Source: Pseudomonas batumici (GTDB lineage: Bacteria > Pseudomonadota > Gammaproteobacteria > Pseudomonadales > Pseudomonadaceae). From it: a stretch of 64,000 bases of DNA. The notes beneath the pieces are model-generated. The model ran no database searches. It was not told the DNA's origin and worked only from the letters and a program-made list of their open reading frames with translations. The stretch spans positions 240,815 through 304,814 of the forward strand of contig NZ_JXDG01000068.1 of assembly GCF_000820515.1 (NCBI RefSeq), read 5' to 3'. Position numbers and translations under genes: made by a program. Shown here piece by piece: positions 53,047 through 61,498 of this stretch (the first letter of the stretch is position 1; each line of letters opens with the position of its first letter).

Positions 53047-54540
53047 ATGACCCAGTTGCAGCAAGACAATCAGGCGTTGCCAGGCACCACCACCGAGCCC
53101 AGCGAGTTCGCCAACCTGCTGATGCAGGAGTTCAAGCCCAAGACCGAACGTGCCCGCGAAGCCGTCGAAGGTGCCGTGCGCACCCTGGCCGAACAGGCCC
53201 TGGCGCAGACCGACCTGGTGTCCAACGACGCCATCAAGTCCATCGAGTCGATCATCGCCGCCATCGACGCCAAGCTCACCGCGCAGGTCAACCAGGTGAT
53301 CCATCACCCTGAGTTCCAGCAGCTGGAAAGCGCCTGGCGTGGCCTGCACTACCTGGTCAACAACACCGAGAGCGATGAGCAGCTGAAGATCCGCGTGCTG
53401 AACATCGCCAAGCCGGAACTGCACAAGACCCTGAAGAAGTTCAAGGGCACGGCCTGGGACCAGAGCCCGATCTTCAAGAAGATGTACGAAGAGGAATACG
53501 GCCAGTTCGGCGGCGAGCCCTACGGCTGCCTGGTGGGCGACTACTACTTCGACCAGTCGCCGATGGATGTCGAGCTGCTGGGCGAGCTGTCCAAGGTCTG
53601 CGCGGCGATGCATGCGCCGTTCATTGCCGCCGCCTCGCCGACCGTGATGGGCATGGGCTCGTGGCAGGAACTGTCGAACCCGCGCGACCTGACCAAGATC
53701 TTCACCACCCCGGAATACGCCGGCTGGCGTTCGCTGCGTGAATCGGAAGACTCGCGCTACATCGGCCTGACCATGCCGCGCTTCCTGGCGCGCCTGCCCT
53801 ATGGCGCCAAGACCGACCCGGTAGAAGCCTTCGCCTTCGAAGAAGACACCGACGGCGCCGACAGCGACAAGTACACCTGGGCCAACGCGGCCTACGCCAT
53901 GGCGGTGAACATCAACCGTTCGTTCAAGTACTACGGCTGGTGCTCGCGGATTCGCGGCGTCGAATCCGGCGGTGAAGTACAGAACCTGCCGGCCCACACC
54001 TTCCCGACCGACGACGGCGGCGTGGACATGAAGTGCCCGACCGAAATCGCGATTTCCGACCGGCGCGAAGCCGAGCTGGCGAAAAACGGTTTCATGCCGC
54101 TGCTGCACAAGAAGAACACCGACTTCGCCGCGTTCATCGGCGCCCAGTCGCTGCAAAAGCCGGCCGAGTACGACGACCCGGACGCCACCGCCAACGCCAA
54201 CCTGGCCGCGCGCCTGCCGTACCTGTTCGCCACCTGCCGCTTTGCCCATTACCTCAAGTGCATCGTGCGCGACAAGATCGGCTCGTTCAAGGAGAAGGAC
54301 GAGATGCAGCGCTGGCTGCAGGACTGGATCCTCAACTACGTGGACGGCGACCCGGCCCACTCCACCGAAACCACCAAGGCCCAGCACCCGCTGGCCGCGG
54401 CGGAAGTGGTGGTCGAGGACGTCGAGGGCAACCCGGGGTACTACACCTCCAAGTTCTTCCTGCGTCCGCACTACCAGCTCGAAGGCCTGACGGTTTCGTT
54501 GCGCCTGGTCTCGAAGCTGCCGTCGGCGAAGGGCGCCTGA
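53047..54540 (+). CDS. tssC: T6SS contractile sheath large subunit TssC
   Basis: This 497-residue VipB/TssC protein includes HPEFQQLESAWRGLHYLVNNTESDEQLKIRVLN, FGGEPYGCLVGDYYFDQSP and RLPYLFATCRFAHYLKCIVRDKIGSF, all typical of the family, with the N-terminal region that ClpV recognises after contraction. It pairs with TssB. The ATG at 53047 gives the usual length. A REP hairpin follows before hcp. Confidence 0.98.
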   Translation: MTQLQQDNQALPGTTTEPSEFANLLMQEFKPKTERAREAVEGAVRTLAEQALAQTDLVSNDAIKSIESIIAAIDAKLTAQVNQVIHHPEFQQLESAWRGLHYLVNNTESDEQLKIRVLNIAKPELHKTLKKFKGTAWDQSPIFKKMYEEEYGQFGGEPYGCLVGDYYFDQSPMDVELLGELSKVCAAMHAPFIAAASPTVMGMGSWQELSNPRDLTKIFTTPEYAGWRSLRESEDSRYIGLTMPRFLARLPYGAKTDPVEAFAFEEDTDGADSDKYTWANAAYAMAVNINRSFKYYGWCSRIRGVESGGEVQNLPAHTFPTDDGGVDMKCPTEIAISDRREAELAKNGFMPLLHKKNTDFAAFIGAQSLQKPAEYDDPDATANANLAARLPYLFATCRFAHYLKCIVRDKIGSFKEKDEMQRWLQDWILNYVDGDPAHSTETTKAQHPLAAAEVVVEDVEGNPGYYTSKFFLRPHYQLEGLTVSLRLVSKLPSAKGA

Positions 54541-54563
54541 TTACTGGAGCGACACGCCGCCTC

Positions 54564-54697
54564 CTGTGGGAGCCGGCTTGCTGGCGATCGAGTGCGCAGC
54601 ACTCGCAAAACCGGTGGACGCGGTCTTCCTGAAAGACCGGGCACTCAGGAGTTACGACCGCTTCGCGGCCGATCGCCAGCAAGCCGGCTCCCACAAG
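54564..54697. repeat. REP-like palindromic element F between tssC and hcp
   Basis: Perfect arms TGTGGGAGCCGGCTTGCTGG and CCAGCAAGCCGGCTCCCACA, extended by GCGATCG/CGATCGC, enclose about 80 bp that contains a smaller hairpin (GGTCTTCCTGAAAGACC). It sits in the 248-bp gap between co-transcribed tssC and hcp, the only long gap in the rightward unit before tssE. Confidence 0.88.
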
Positions 54698-54788
54698 GAC
54701 CGCGTCATCCGCAACAAAAGCGAACCCACTGCCAACCATGGTGGGTCCTGGCTAACAACATCGTGGTGAAGACCACACTGGAGAAAAC

Positions 54789-55277
54789 ATGGCTGTTGAT
54801 ATCTTCATCAAGATCGGCGACATCAAGGGCGAGTCCCAGGACAAGGCTCACAAAGAGGAAATCGATGTCCTCAACTGGAGCTGGGGCATGTCCCAATCCG
54901 GCAACATGCACATGGGCGGTGGCGGTGGCGCCGGCAAGGTCAATATCCAGGACCTGTCGCTGACCAAGTACGTCGACAAGGCGTCGCCGAACCTGATGAT
55001 GCACTGCGCCAGCGGCAAGCACATCGACAAGGTCACCCTGGTGGTGCGCAAGGCCGGCGGCGAAAGCCAGGTCGAGTACATGAAGATCGACCTGGAAGAA
55101 GTGCTGATCACCTCCCTGAGCACCGGTGGTTCGGGCAGCGATGATCGCCTGACCGAAAACGTCACCCTGAACTTCGCCCAGGTCTCGGTCGAGTATCAGG
55201 AGCAGAAAGCCGACGGCTCCAAGCAAGGCGGCCCGGTCAAGTTCGGCTGGAACATCCGTTCGAACACCAAGCGTTGA
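54789..55277 (+). CDS. hcp: T6SS tube protein and secreted hexamer Hcp
   Basis: This 162-residue Hcp1-type protein starts AVDIFIKIGDIKGESQDKAHKEEIDVLNWSWGMSQSG, and its length equals Hcp1 of P. aeruginosa (PA0085). Hexamers stack into the inner tube and carry small effectors in their lumen. A Gly-rich loop (MGGGGGAGK) follows near residue 43. The ATG follows GGAGAAAAC. It is the product needed in the largest amount, in line with its separation by flanking hairpins (54564-54697 and 55283-55311). Confidence 0.98.
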   Translation: MAVDIFIKIGDIKGESQDKAHKEEIDVLNWSWGMSQSGNMHMGGGGGAGKVNIQDLSLTKYVDKASPNLMMHCASGKHIDKVTLVVRKAGGESQVEYMKIDLEEVLITSLSTGGSGSDDRLTENVTLNFAQVSVEYQEQKADGSKQGGPVKFGWNIRSNTKR

Positions 55278-55282
55278 TCCCC

Positions 55283-55311
55283 ACGCCCCCGCCGCTCGGC
55301 GTCGGGGGCGT
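55283..55311 (+). terminator. GC-rich hairpin downstream of hcp
   Basis: ACGCCCCCG and CGGGGGCGT form a 9-bp stem 5 bp after the hcp stop, without a T-run. It may pause or partly terminate transcription, or protect the hcp 3' end from exonucleases, so that hcp message exceeds that of tssE onward. Confidence 0.4.
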
Positions 55312-55423
55312 CTGGTGTTACCCCGAATTCGATTCAATCCCGGTGCCCGAGCATGGCCAAGCCTGCGTTTCCCGCCCAGCGGAGCTGCCACCCCGCAGCG
55401 CCCAGCCCCTGTGACGTTGCGCG

Positions 55424-55948
55424 ATGAGCAACGTGCTGAGCGACCTCACCCTGCGCGAGCGCCTGCAACCGTCGCTGCTCGACCGGCTGACCGACGACGA
55501 GCCCGGCAACCTCCAGGAAGGCGGCGACAAACGCGTACTGTCCCTGAGCCAGCTCAAGGCCTCGGTGCTGCGTGACCTGACCTGGCTGCTCAACAGCACC
55601 AGCCTGCTCGACGCCGACGCCACGCTGCACACCCCGGCCGGGACCTCGGTGGTCAACTACGGCCTGCCGGCGCTGGCGGGCAACAGTGCCTCGAGCATCG
55701 ATGTCGCCGCCCTCGAAGGCCTGATCCACACCGCCATCACCACCTTCGAGCCGCGCATCCTCAGCCACACCCTGCGGGTCCGCGCCCAGGTCGCCCACGG
55801 CGAGATGAACCACAACGCCCTGAGCTTCGAGATCGAAGGCGATCTCTGGGCCCTGCCGGTGTCGTTGCCGCTGCTGTTGCGCACCGACCTCGACCTGGAA
55901 TCCGGCCATGTGCGCGTGGTGCCCGCCGAGCAACGGAGACGTTCATGA
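55424..55948 (+). CDS. tssE: T6SS baseplate protein TssE (gp25-like)
   Basis: This 174-residue protein contains the gp25-like lysozyme-fold domain without lytic residues: LQPSLLDRLTDDEP at the start and LKASVLRDLTWLLNSTS, VVNYGLPALAG and EPRILSHTLRVRAQ further on. It starts the sheath at the baseplate. The ATG at 55424 is the first start after an in-frame stop at 55412; the ribosome site is poor. In PAO1 tagJ precedes tssE; here only 146 bp lie between hcp and tssE. The stop overlaps tssF (ATGA). Confidence 0.95.
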   Translation: MSNVLSDLTLRERLQPSLLDRLTDDEPGNLQEGGDKRVLSLSQLKASVLRDLTWLLNSTSLLDADATLHTPAGTSVVNYGLPALAGNSASSIDVAALEGLIHTAITTFEPRILSHTLRVRAQVAHGEMNHNALSFEIEGDLWALPVSLPLLLRTDLDLESGHVRVVPAEQRRRS

Positions 55949-57804
55949 ACCCGCGCCTGCTCGACCTGTACAACCAGGAACTGCAACACGTGCGCGAAAG
56001 CGCCGCCGAGTTCGCCAAGGAATACCCGAAGATCGCCGGCCGGCTGACGCTGTCCGGACTCGACTGCGCCGACCCCTACGTCGAGCGCCTGCTGGAAGGT
56101 TTCGCCTACCTCACCGCCCGGGTGCAGCTCAAGCTCAATGCCGAGTACCCGACCTTCACCCACAACCTGCTGGAAATCGCCTACCCGCATTACCTGGCGC
56201 CAACGCCTTCGATGACCGTGGTGCAGCTGCAAACCGACCCGGACGAAGGCTCCCTGGCCGGCGGTTTCACCCTGCCCCGCGACAGCGTATTGCGCGCCAC
56301 CCTGGGCAAGGACACCCAGACGTCCTGCGAATACCGCAGCGCCCATGCCGTGACGCTGTGGCCGTTGCAGGTCAGCCAGGCGGAATACTTCGGCAACCCG
56401 TCGGCCGTGCTCGGCCGCCTGGCCGCCAGCGAACCGAAAGCCAAGGCCGGCCTGCGCCTGACCCTGCGTACCGGCGCCGAGTTGCCGTTCAACCAGCTCG
56501 ACCTGGACAGCCTGCCGCTCTACCTCAACGGTGCCGACGAGCAGCCGTTTCGCCTGTACGAGCAACTGCTGGGCAATGCCTGCGCGGTGTTCGCCCGCGC
56601 CCCGGGCGGCGACTGGGTCGAACGCCTGCCCGGCGACGCCCTGCGCGCCTGCGGTTTCGACGACCGCGAAGCGGCGATGCCGGTGGTGGCCCAGGCGTTC
56701 CAGGGCTATCGGCTGTTGCAGGAATACTTCGCCCTGCCCCAGCGCTACCTGTTCGTCGAATTCGCCGAACTGGGCCGCGCGGTCAAGCGCTGCGCCGGCC
56801 AGGAGCTGGAACTGATCGTGCTTTTCGAGCGCTTCGACCCGAGCCTGGAAAACAGCGTCGGCGCCGCGCAGTTCGTGCCCTTCTGCACCCCGGCGATCAA
56901 CCTGTTCCCGCGCCGCGTGGACCGTATCCACCTGTCCGAGCGGGTCAACGAACACCACGTGATCGCCGACCGTACCCGGCCCATGGACTTCGAGATCCAC
57001 TCGCTGACCGGCGTCACCGGCCACGGCACCGGGCCCGACCAGCCGTTCCTGCCGTTCTATGCCGTGCGCGATCCGTCGCGCTACGGCCGTGACCAGGCCT
57101 ACTACACCCTGCGCCGCGAACCCCGGGTGCTGTCCAGCGAACAACGGCGCAAAGGCACCCGCTCGACCTATGTCGGCAGTGAAACCTTCATCAGCCTGGT
57201 GGACAGCCGGCAGGCGCCCTACCGCCACGACCTGCGCCAACTGGGCGTCAGCGCCCTGTGCACCAACCGCGACCTGCCGCTGTTCATGAACGTCGGCACC
57301 GGCAAGAGCGACTTCACCCTGGCCGACAGCGCCCCGGTCTCGGCGATCCGTTGCCTGGCCGGACCCAGCCGACCGCGGGCCAGCCATGCCCACGACAACC
57401 AGGCTTGGCGCCTGATCAGCCAGTTGTCGCTGAACTACCTGTCGCTGAGCGAAGCCGGCCAGGGCGCCGCCGCCCTGCGCGAACTGCTGCGCCTGTACGG
57501 CGAGAGCAACGACGCCGCCCTGCAATTGCAGATCGAGGGCCTGCGCGAGGTCAGCAGCAAACCCTGCACCCGGCGCCTGCCGATGCCCGGGCCGATCGTC
57601 TTCGGACGTGGCCTGGAGATCACTCTGGAATTCGACGAAAACGCGTTTCGCGGCACCGGGGTGTTCCTCCTCGGCGCCGTGTTCGAACGCTTCCTGGCAC
57701 GCTACGTGTCGATCAACAGTTTTACCGAGACGGTGATCCGTACCACCGAACGCGGCGAGATCATGCGATGGAAAGCCAAGCCCGGACGCCGTCCGACCCT
57801 GTGA
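55945..57804 (+). CDS. tssF: T6SS baseplate protein TssF
   Basis: This 619-residue protein opens NPRLLDLYNQELQHVRESAAEFAKEYPKIAGRLTLSG, the conserved TssF/VasA (DUF879) beginning, followed by DPYVERLLEGFAYLTARVQLKLNAEYPTFTHNLLEI. It forms baseplate wedges with TssG, related to phage gp6. It overlaps tssE by 4 bp and tssG by 37 bp, showing tight coupling. It matches PA0088. Confidence 0.97.
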   Translation: MNPRLLDLYNQELQHVRESAAEFAKEYPKIAGRLTLSGLDCADPYVERLLEGFAYLTARVQLKLNAEYPTFTHNLLEIAYPHYLAPTPSMTVVQLQTDPDEGSLAGGFTLPRDSVLRATLGKDTQTSCEYRSAHAVTLWPLQVSQAEYFGNPSAVLGRLAASEPKAKAGLRLTLRTGAELPFNQLDLDSLPLYLNGADEQPFRLYEQLLGNACAVFARAPGGDWVERLPGDALRACGFDDREAAMPVVAQAFQGYRLLQEYFALPQRYLFVEFAELGRAVKRCAGQELELIVLFERFDPSLENSVGAAQFVPFCTPAINLFPRRVDRIHLSERVNEHHVIADRTRPMDFEIHSLTGVTGHGTGPDQPFLPFYAVRDPSRYGRDQAYYTLRREPRVLSSEQRRKGTRSTYVGSETFISLVDSRQAPYRHDLRQLGVSALCTNRDLPLFMNVGTGKSDFTLADSAPVSAIRCLAGPSRPRASHAHDNQAWRLISQLSLNYLSLSEAGQGAAALRELLRLYGESNDAALQLQIEGLREVSSKPCTRRLPMPGPIVFGRGLEITLEFDENAFRGTGVFLLGAVFERFLARYVSINSFTETVIRTTERGEIMRWKAKPGRRPTL

Positions 57805-58820
57805 GCACGCTCACGGCGATGCAGGCCGAACCCTGGGAATACGATTTCTTCCAGGCCTTGCGGCGTATCGAGTGCGAATCGCCGCACCTGCCGCGCTTCG
57901 GCCATTCCCAGCGCCTGGCCGACGACCCGTTGCGCCTCGGTCAACAGCTCGACTGCGCCTTCGCCCCGGCCACCCTGGCCTCCATGACACCGGCCAGCGA
58001 AACCACGCCGGCGCGCCTGGAGCAGTTCTTCTTCGGTCTCGGCGGCCCCAACGGCCCGTTGCCGCTGCACCTGACCGAATACATGCGCGAACGCCAGCGC
58101 AATAACACCGACAGCACCAGCAAGCGCTTCCTCGATATCTTCCACCACCGCCTGCTGAGCCTGTTCTACCGGGCCTGGGCCGAAGCACGGCCGACCGTCA
58201 GCCACGACCGCCCGGACGACGACTACTGGTCTGCGCGCCTGGCTGCCCTCAGTGGCCGAGGCATGCCCAGCCTGCTGAACCAGGGGCTGATTCCAGACAC
58301 CGCCAAGTTGCACTTCAGCGGCCACCTCGCCGCCCAGACCCGCTACCCGGACGGCCTGCGCGCCATCCTGGAAGAGTATTTCGGGCTGCCGGTGCAGATC
58401 GAGGAATACGTCGGCCAATGGCTGCACCTGCCGGAACGCAGCCGCCTCGGCGTCAGCGCGCACCAGTTGGGCGTCGACTTCTGCCTGGGCCGCCACGTCT
58501 GGGACCGCCAGCACAAATTCCGCATCCGCGTCGGTCCGCTCAAGCTGGCCGACTACATGGGCCTGTTGCCCGACGGCGAACCCTTCCGCCACCTGGTGGC
58601 CTGGGTCGCCGAATACCTGGGGCACGAACTGGACTGGGACCTGAACCTGGTCCTGGAACAACCGCAAGTGCCCAAGCTGCAACTCAACGGCCAATTCCGC
58701 CTGGGTTTCAACACCTGGCTCGGCCAACCCCAAGAAGATGCCGAGGACCTGATCCTGGCCCGGCACTACGCCGACCAGGCCACCTCGGCCCACCATTCAA
58801 GGAGCCCGGACCATGGGTGA
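57768..58820 (+). CDS. tssG: T6SS baseplate protein TssG
   Basis: This 350-residue protein shows the TssG/VasB (DUF1305) pattern: MQAEPWEYDFFQALRRIECESPHLPRFGHSQRLADDPLRLGQ near the N-terminus and FFFGLGGPNGPLPLHLTEYMRER in the first third. It joins TssF2 in the baseplate wedge. The ATG at 57768 lies inside the tssF end; the next Met (MQAEPWEY) is a weaker alternative. The C-terminus overlaps clpV by 8 bp. It matches PA0089. Confidence 0.95.
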   Translation: MESQARTPSDPVSTLTAMQAEPWEYDFFQALRRIECESPHLPRFGHSQRLADDPLRLGQQLDCAFAPATLASMTPASETTPARLEQFFFGLGGPNGPLPLHLTEYMRERQRNNTDSTSKRFLDIFHHRLLSLFYRAWAEARPTVSHDRPDDDYWSARLAALSGRGMPSLLNQGLIPDTAKLHFSGHLAAQTRYPDGLRAILEEYFGLPVQIEEYVGQWLHLPERSRLGVSAHQLGVDFCLGRHVWDRQHKFRIRVGPLKLADYMGLLPDGEPFRHLVAWVAEYLGHELDWDLNLVLEQPQVPKLQLNGQFRLGFNTWLGQPQEDAEDLILARHYADQATSAHHSRSPDHG

Positions 58821-61494
58821 AATCAGCCGCGCCGCGTTATTCGGCAAACTCAACAGCCTCGCCTACAAGGCCATCGAAGCCGCCACGGTGTTCTGCAAAC
58901 TGCGGGGCAACCCCTATGTGGAACTGAGCCACTGGCTGCACCAGTTGCTGCAATTGCAGGACTCGGACCTGCACCGGCTGATCCGTCAGTTCGATATCGA
59001 ACCGGCCCGCCTGGCCCGCGACCTGACCGAGGCCCTGGACCGCCTGCCGCGCGGCTCGACCTCGATCACCGACCTCTCGTCCCACGTCGAAGAAGCCGTG
59101 GAACGTGGCTGGGTCTACGGCAGCCTGATGTTCGGCGAAAGCCAGGTGCGCACCGGCTACCTGGTGCTCGGCATCCTCAAGACCCCGAGCCTGCGCCATG
59201 CCCTGCTGGCGCTGTCGCCTACGTTCGACAAGATCAAGGTCGAAGCCCTGAGCGAGCGCTTCGCCGAGTACGTCGGCGACTCGCCGGAAAACCACCTCGG
59301 CGCCAGTGACGGTTTCAACGCCGGTGCGGTGCCGGGCGAAGCCAGCGGCGCCATAGCCCCCAGCGCCATGGGCAAGCAGGAAGCGCTCAAGCGTTTCACC
59401 GTGGACCTGACCGAGCAGGCCCGCAGCGGCAAGCTCGATCCCATCGTCGGCCGCGATGAAGAGATCCGTCAGTTGGTGGATATCCTCATGCGCCGCCGTC
59501 AGAACAACCCGATCCTCACCGGCGAGGCCGGCGTCGGCAAGACCGCCGTGGTCGAAGGCTTCGCCCTGCGCATCGTCGCCGGCGACGTGCCGCCGGCCTT
59601 GAAGGACGTCGAACTGCGCAGCCTCGACGTCGGCCTGTTGCAGGCCGGCGCGAGCATGAAGGGCGAGTTCGAACAGCGCCTGCGCCAGGTCATCGAAGAC
59701 GTCCAGGCCTCGCCCAAGCCGATCATCCTGTTCATCGACGAAGCCCACACCCTGGTCGGTGCCGGTGGCGCCGCCGGCACCGGTGACGCGGCCAACCTGC
59801 TGAAGCCGGCCCTGGCCCGCGGCACCCTGCGCACCGTGGCCGCCACCACCTGGGCCGAGTACAAGAAGCACATCGAGAAAGACCCGGCCCTGACCCGCCG
59901 CTTCCAGGTGGTGCAGGTCGCCGAACCGTCGGAAGACAAGGCCCTGCTGATGATGCGCGGCGTCGCCTCGACCATGGAAAAACACCACCAGGTGCAGATC
60001 CTCGACGAAGCGCTGGAGGCCTCGGTCAAGCTGTCGCACCGCTACATTCCGGCGCGCCAGTTGCCGGACAAATCCGTCAGCCTGCTGGACACCGCCTGCG
60101 CCCGGGTCGCTATCAGTCTGCACGCGGTGCCCGCCGAAGTGGACGACAGCCGCCGGCGTATCGAAGCGCTGGAAATCGAGTTGCAGATCATTGCCCGCGA
60201 GCATGCCATCGGCGTCGATACCGCCGCGCGCCGCAGCCACAGCGAGAGCCTGCTGAGCGCCGAGCGCGAGCGCCTGGCCGAGCTGGAAACGCGCTGGGCC
60301 GAGGAGAAAGCCCTGGTGGACGAACTGCTCGCCACCCGCGCCGAGCTGCGTGAAAGCGCCGGTGTGGTGGACAGCGAGGTCGGCACGGAACAGGGTCACG
60401 CGCTGCGGGAAAAACTGGTGGACCTGCAACAGCGCCTCAGCGCCCTGCAAGGCGAAAACCCATTGATCCTGCCGACCGTGGACTACCAGGCGGTGGCCTC
60501 GGTGGTGGCCGACTGGACCGGTATTCCGGTGGGCCGCATGGCCCGCAACGAACTGGAAACCGTGCTCAACCTCGACCAGCACCTGCAAAAACGCATCATC
60601 GGCCAGGACCATGCGCTGCGGATGATCGCCAAGCGCATCCAGACCTCCCGCGCCGGCCTCGACAACCCGAGCAAGCCGATCGGTGTGTTCATGCTCGCCG
60701 GCACCTCGGGCGTGGGCAAGACCGAAACCGCCCTGGCCCTGGCCGAAGCCATGTACGGCGGCGAACAGAACGTCATCACCATCAACATGAGCGAGTTCCA
60801 GGAAGCCCACACCGTCTCCACCCTCAAGGGTGCCCCGCCCGGCTATATCGGCTACGGCGAAGGTGGCGTGCTGACCGAAGCGGTACGGCGCAAGCCCTAC
60901 AGCGTGGTGTTGCTGGACGAGGTGGAAAAGGCCCACCCGGACGTGCACGAGATCTTCTTCCAGGTGTTCGACAAGGGCGTGATGGAGGACGGCGAAGGCC
61001 GGGTGATCGACTTCAAGAACACCCTGATCCTGCTCACCACCAACGCCGGCACCGAGCTGATCTCGCACCTGTGCAAGGACGCCGGCAACGTGCCGGACCC
61101 GGAAGAGATCGCCAAGGCCCTGCGCCAGCCGCTGCTGGAGATTTTCCCGCCGGCGCTGCTGGGGCGCCTGGTGACCATTCCGTATTACCCGCTGAGCGAC
61201 ACCATGCTCAAGGCGATCACCCGCTTGCAGCTGGGCCGGATCAAGAAGCGCGTGGAAAGCACCCACAAGGTGGCCTTCGATTTCGACGACGAGGTCGTCG
61301 ACCTGATCGTTTCGCGCTGCACCGAGACCGAAAGCGGCGGGCGGATGATCGACACCATCCTGACCAACAGCCTGCTGCCGGACATGAGCCGCGAATTCCT
61401 CACCCGCATGCTCGAAGGCAAGGCGCTGGCGGGGGTGCGGATCAGCGAGCGGGATAACGAATTGCACTACCAGTTCAGCGACGCGAGCGCCTGA
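58813..61494 (+). CDS. clpV: T6SS sheath-recycling AAA+ ATPase ClpV (TssH)
   Basis: This 893-residue Clp/Hsp100 ATPase disassembles contracted TssBC sheaths. Its N-domain (about 10-160) differs from that of ClpB and recognises TssC. Two AAA+ modules follow: Walker A GEAGVGKTAVVE with FIDEAHTLVGAGG, and Walker A GTSGVGKTETALAL with MSEFQEAHTVSTLKGAPPGYIGYGEGG and LLDEVEKAHPDV. A short middle coiled coil lies near residues 440-530. The ATG at 58813 overlaps tssG. It matches PA0090. Confidence 0.98.
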   Translation: MGEISRAALFGKLNSLAYKAIEAATVFCKLRGNPYVELSHWLHQLLQLQDSDLHRLIRQFDIEPARLARDLTEALDRLPRGSTSITDLSSHVEEAVERGWVYGSLMFGESQVRTGYLVLGILKTPSLRHALLALSPTFDKIKVEALSERFAEYVGDSPENHLGASDGFNAGAVPGEASGAIAPSAMGKQEALKRFTVDLTEQARSGKLDPIVGRDEEIRQLVDILMRRRQNNPILTGEAGVGKTAVVEGFALRIVAGDVPPALKDVELRSLDVGLLQAGASMKGEFEQRLRQVIEDVQASPKPIILFIDEAHTLVGAGGAAGTGDAANLLKPALARGTLRTVAATTWAEYKKHIEKDPALTRRFQVVQVAEPSEDKALLMMRGVASTMEKHHQVQILDEALEASVKLSHRYIPARQLPDKSVSLLDTACARVAISLHAVPAEVDDSRRRIEALEIELQIIAREHAIGVDTAARRSHSESLLSAERERLAELETRWAEEKALVDELLATRAELRESAGVVDSEVGTEQGHALREKLVDLQQRLSALQGENPLILPTVDYQAVASVVADWTGIPVGRMARNELETVLNLDQHLQKRIIGQDHALRMIAKRIQTSRAGLDNPSKPIGVFMLAGTSGVGKTETALALAEAMYGGEQNVITINMSEFQEAHTVSTLKGAPPGYIGYGEGGVLTEAVRRKPYSVVLLDEVEKAHPDVHEIFFQVFDKGVMEDGEGRVIDFKNTLILLTTNAGTELISHLCKDAGNVPDPEEIAKALRQPLLEIFPPALLGRLVTIPYYPLSDTMLKAITRLQLGRIKKRVESTHKVAFDFDDEVVDLIVSRCTETESGGRMIDTILTNSLLPDMSREFLTRMLEGKALAGVRISERDNELHYQFSDASA

Positions 61495-61498
61495 GCCG

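Noticed and set aside
9869..54697. Repeated palindromes as a CRISPR array or mobile element ends
   Set aside because: The copies are dispersed singly at 3' ends and between genes, with no regular spacers, no cas genes, no transposase and no target duplications. They fit REP elements.
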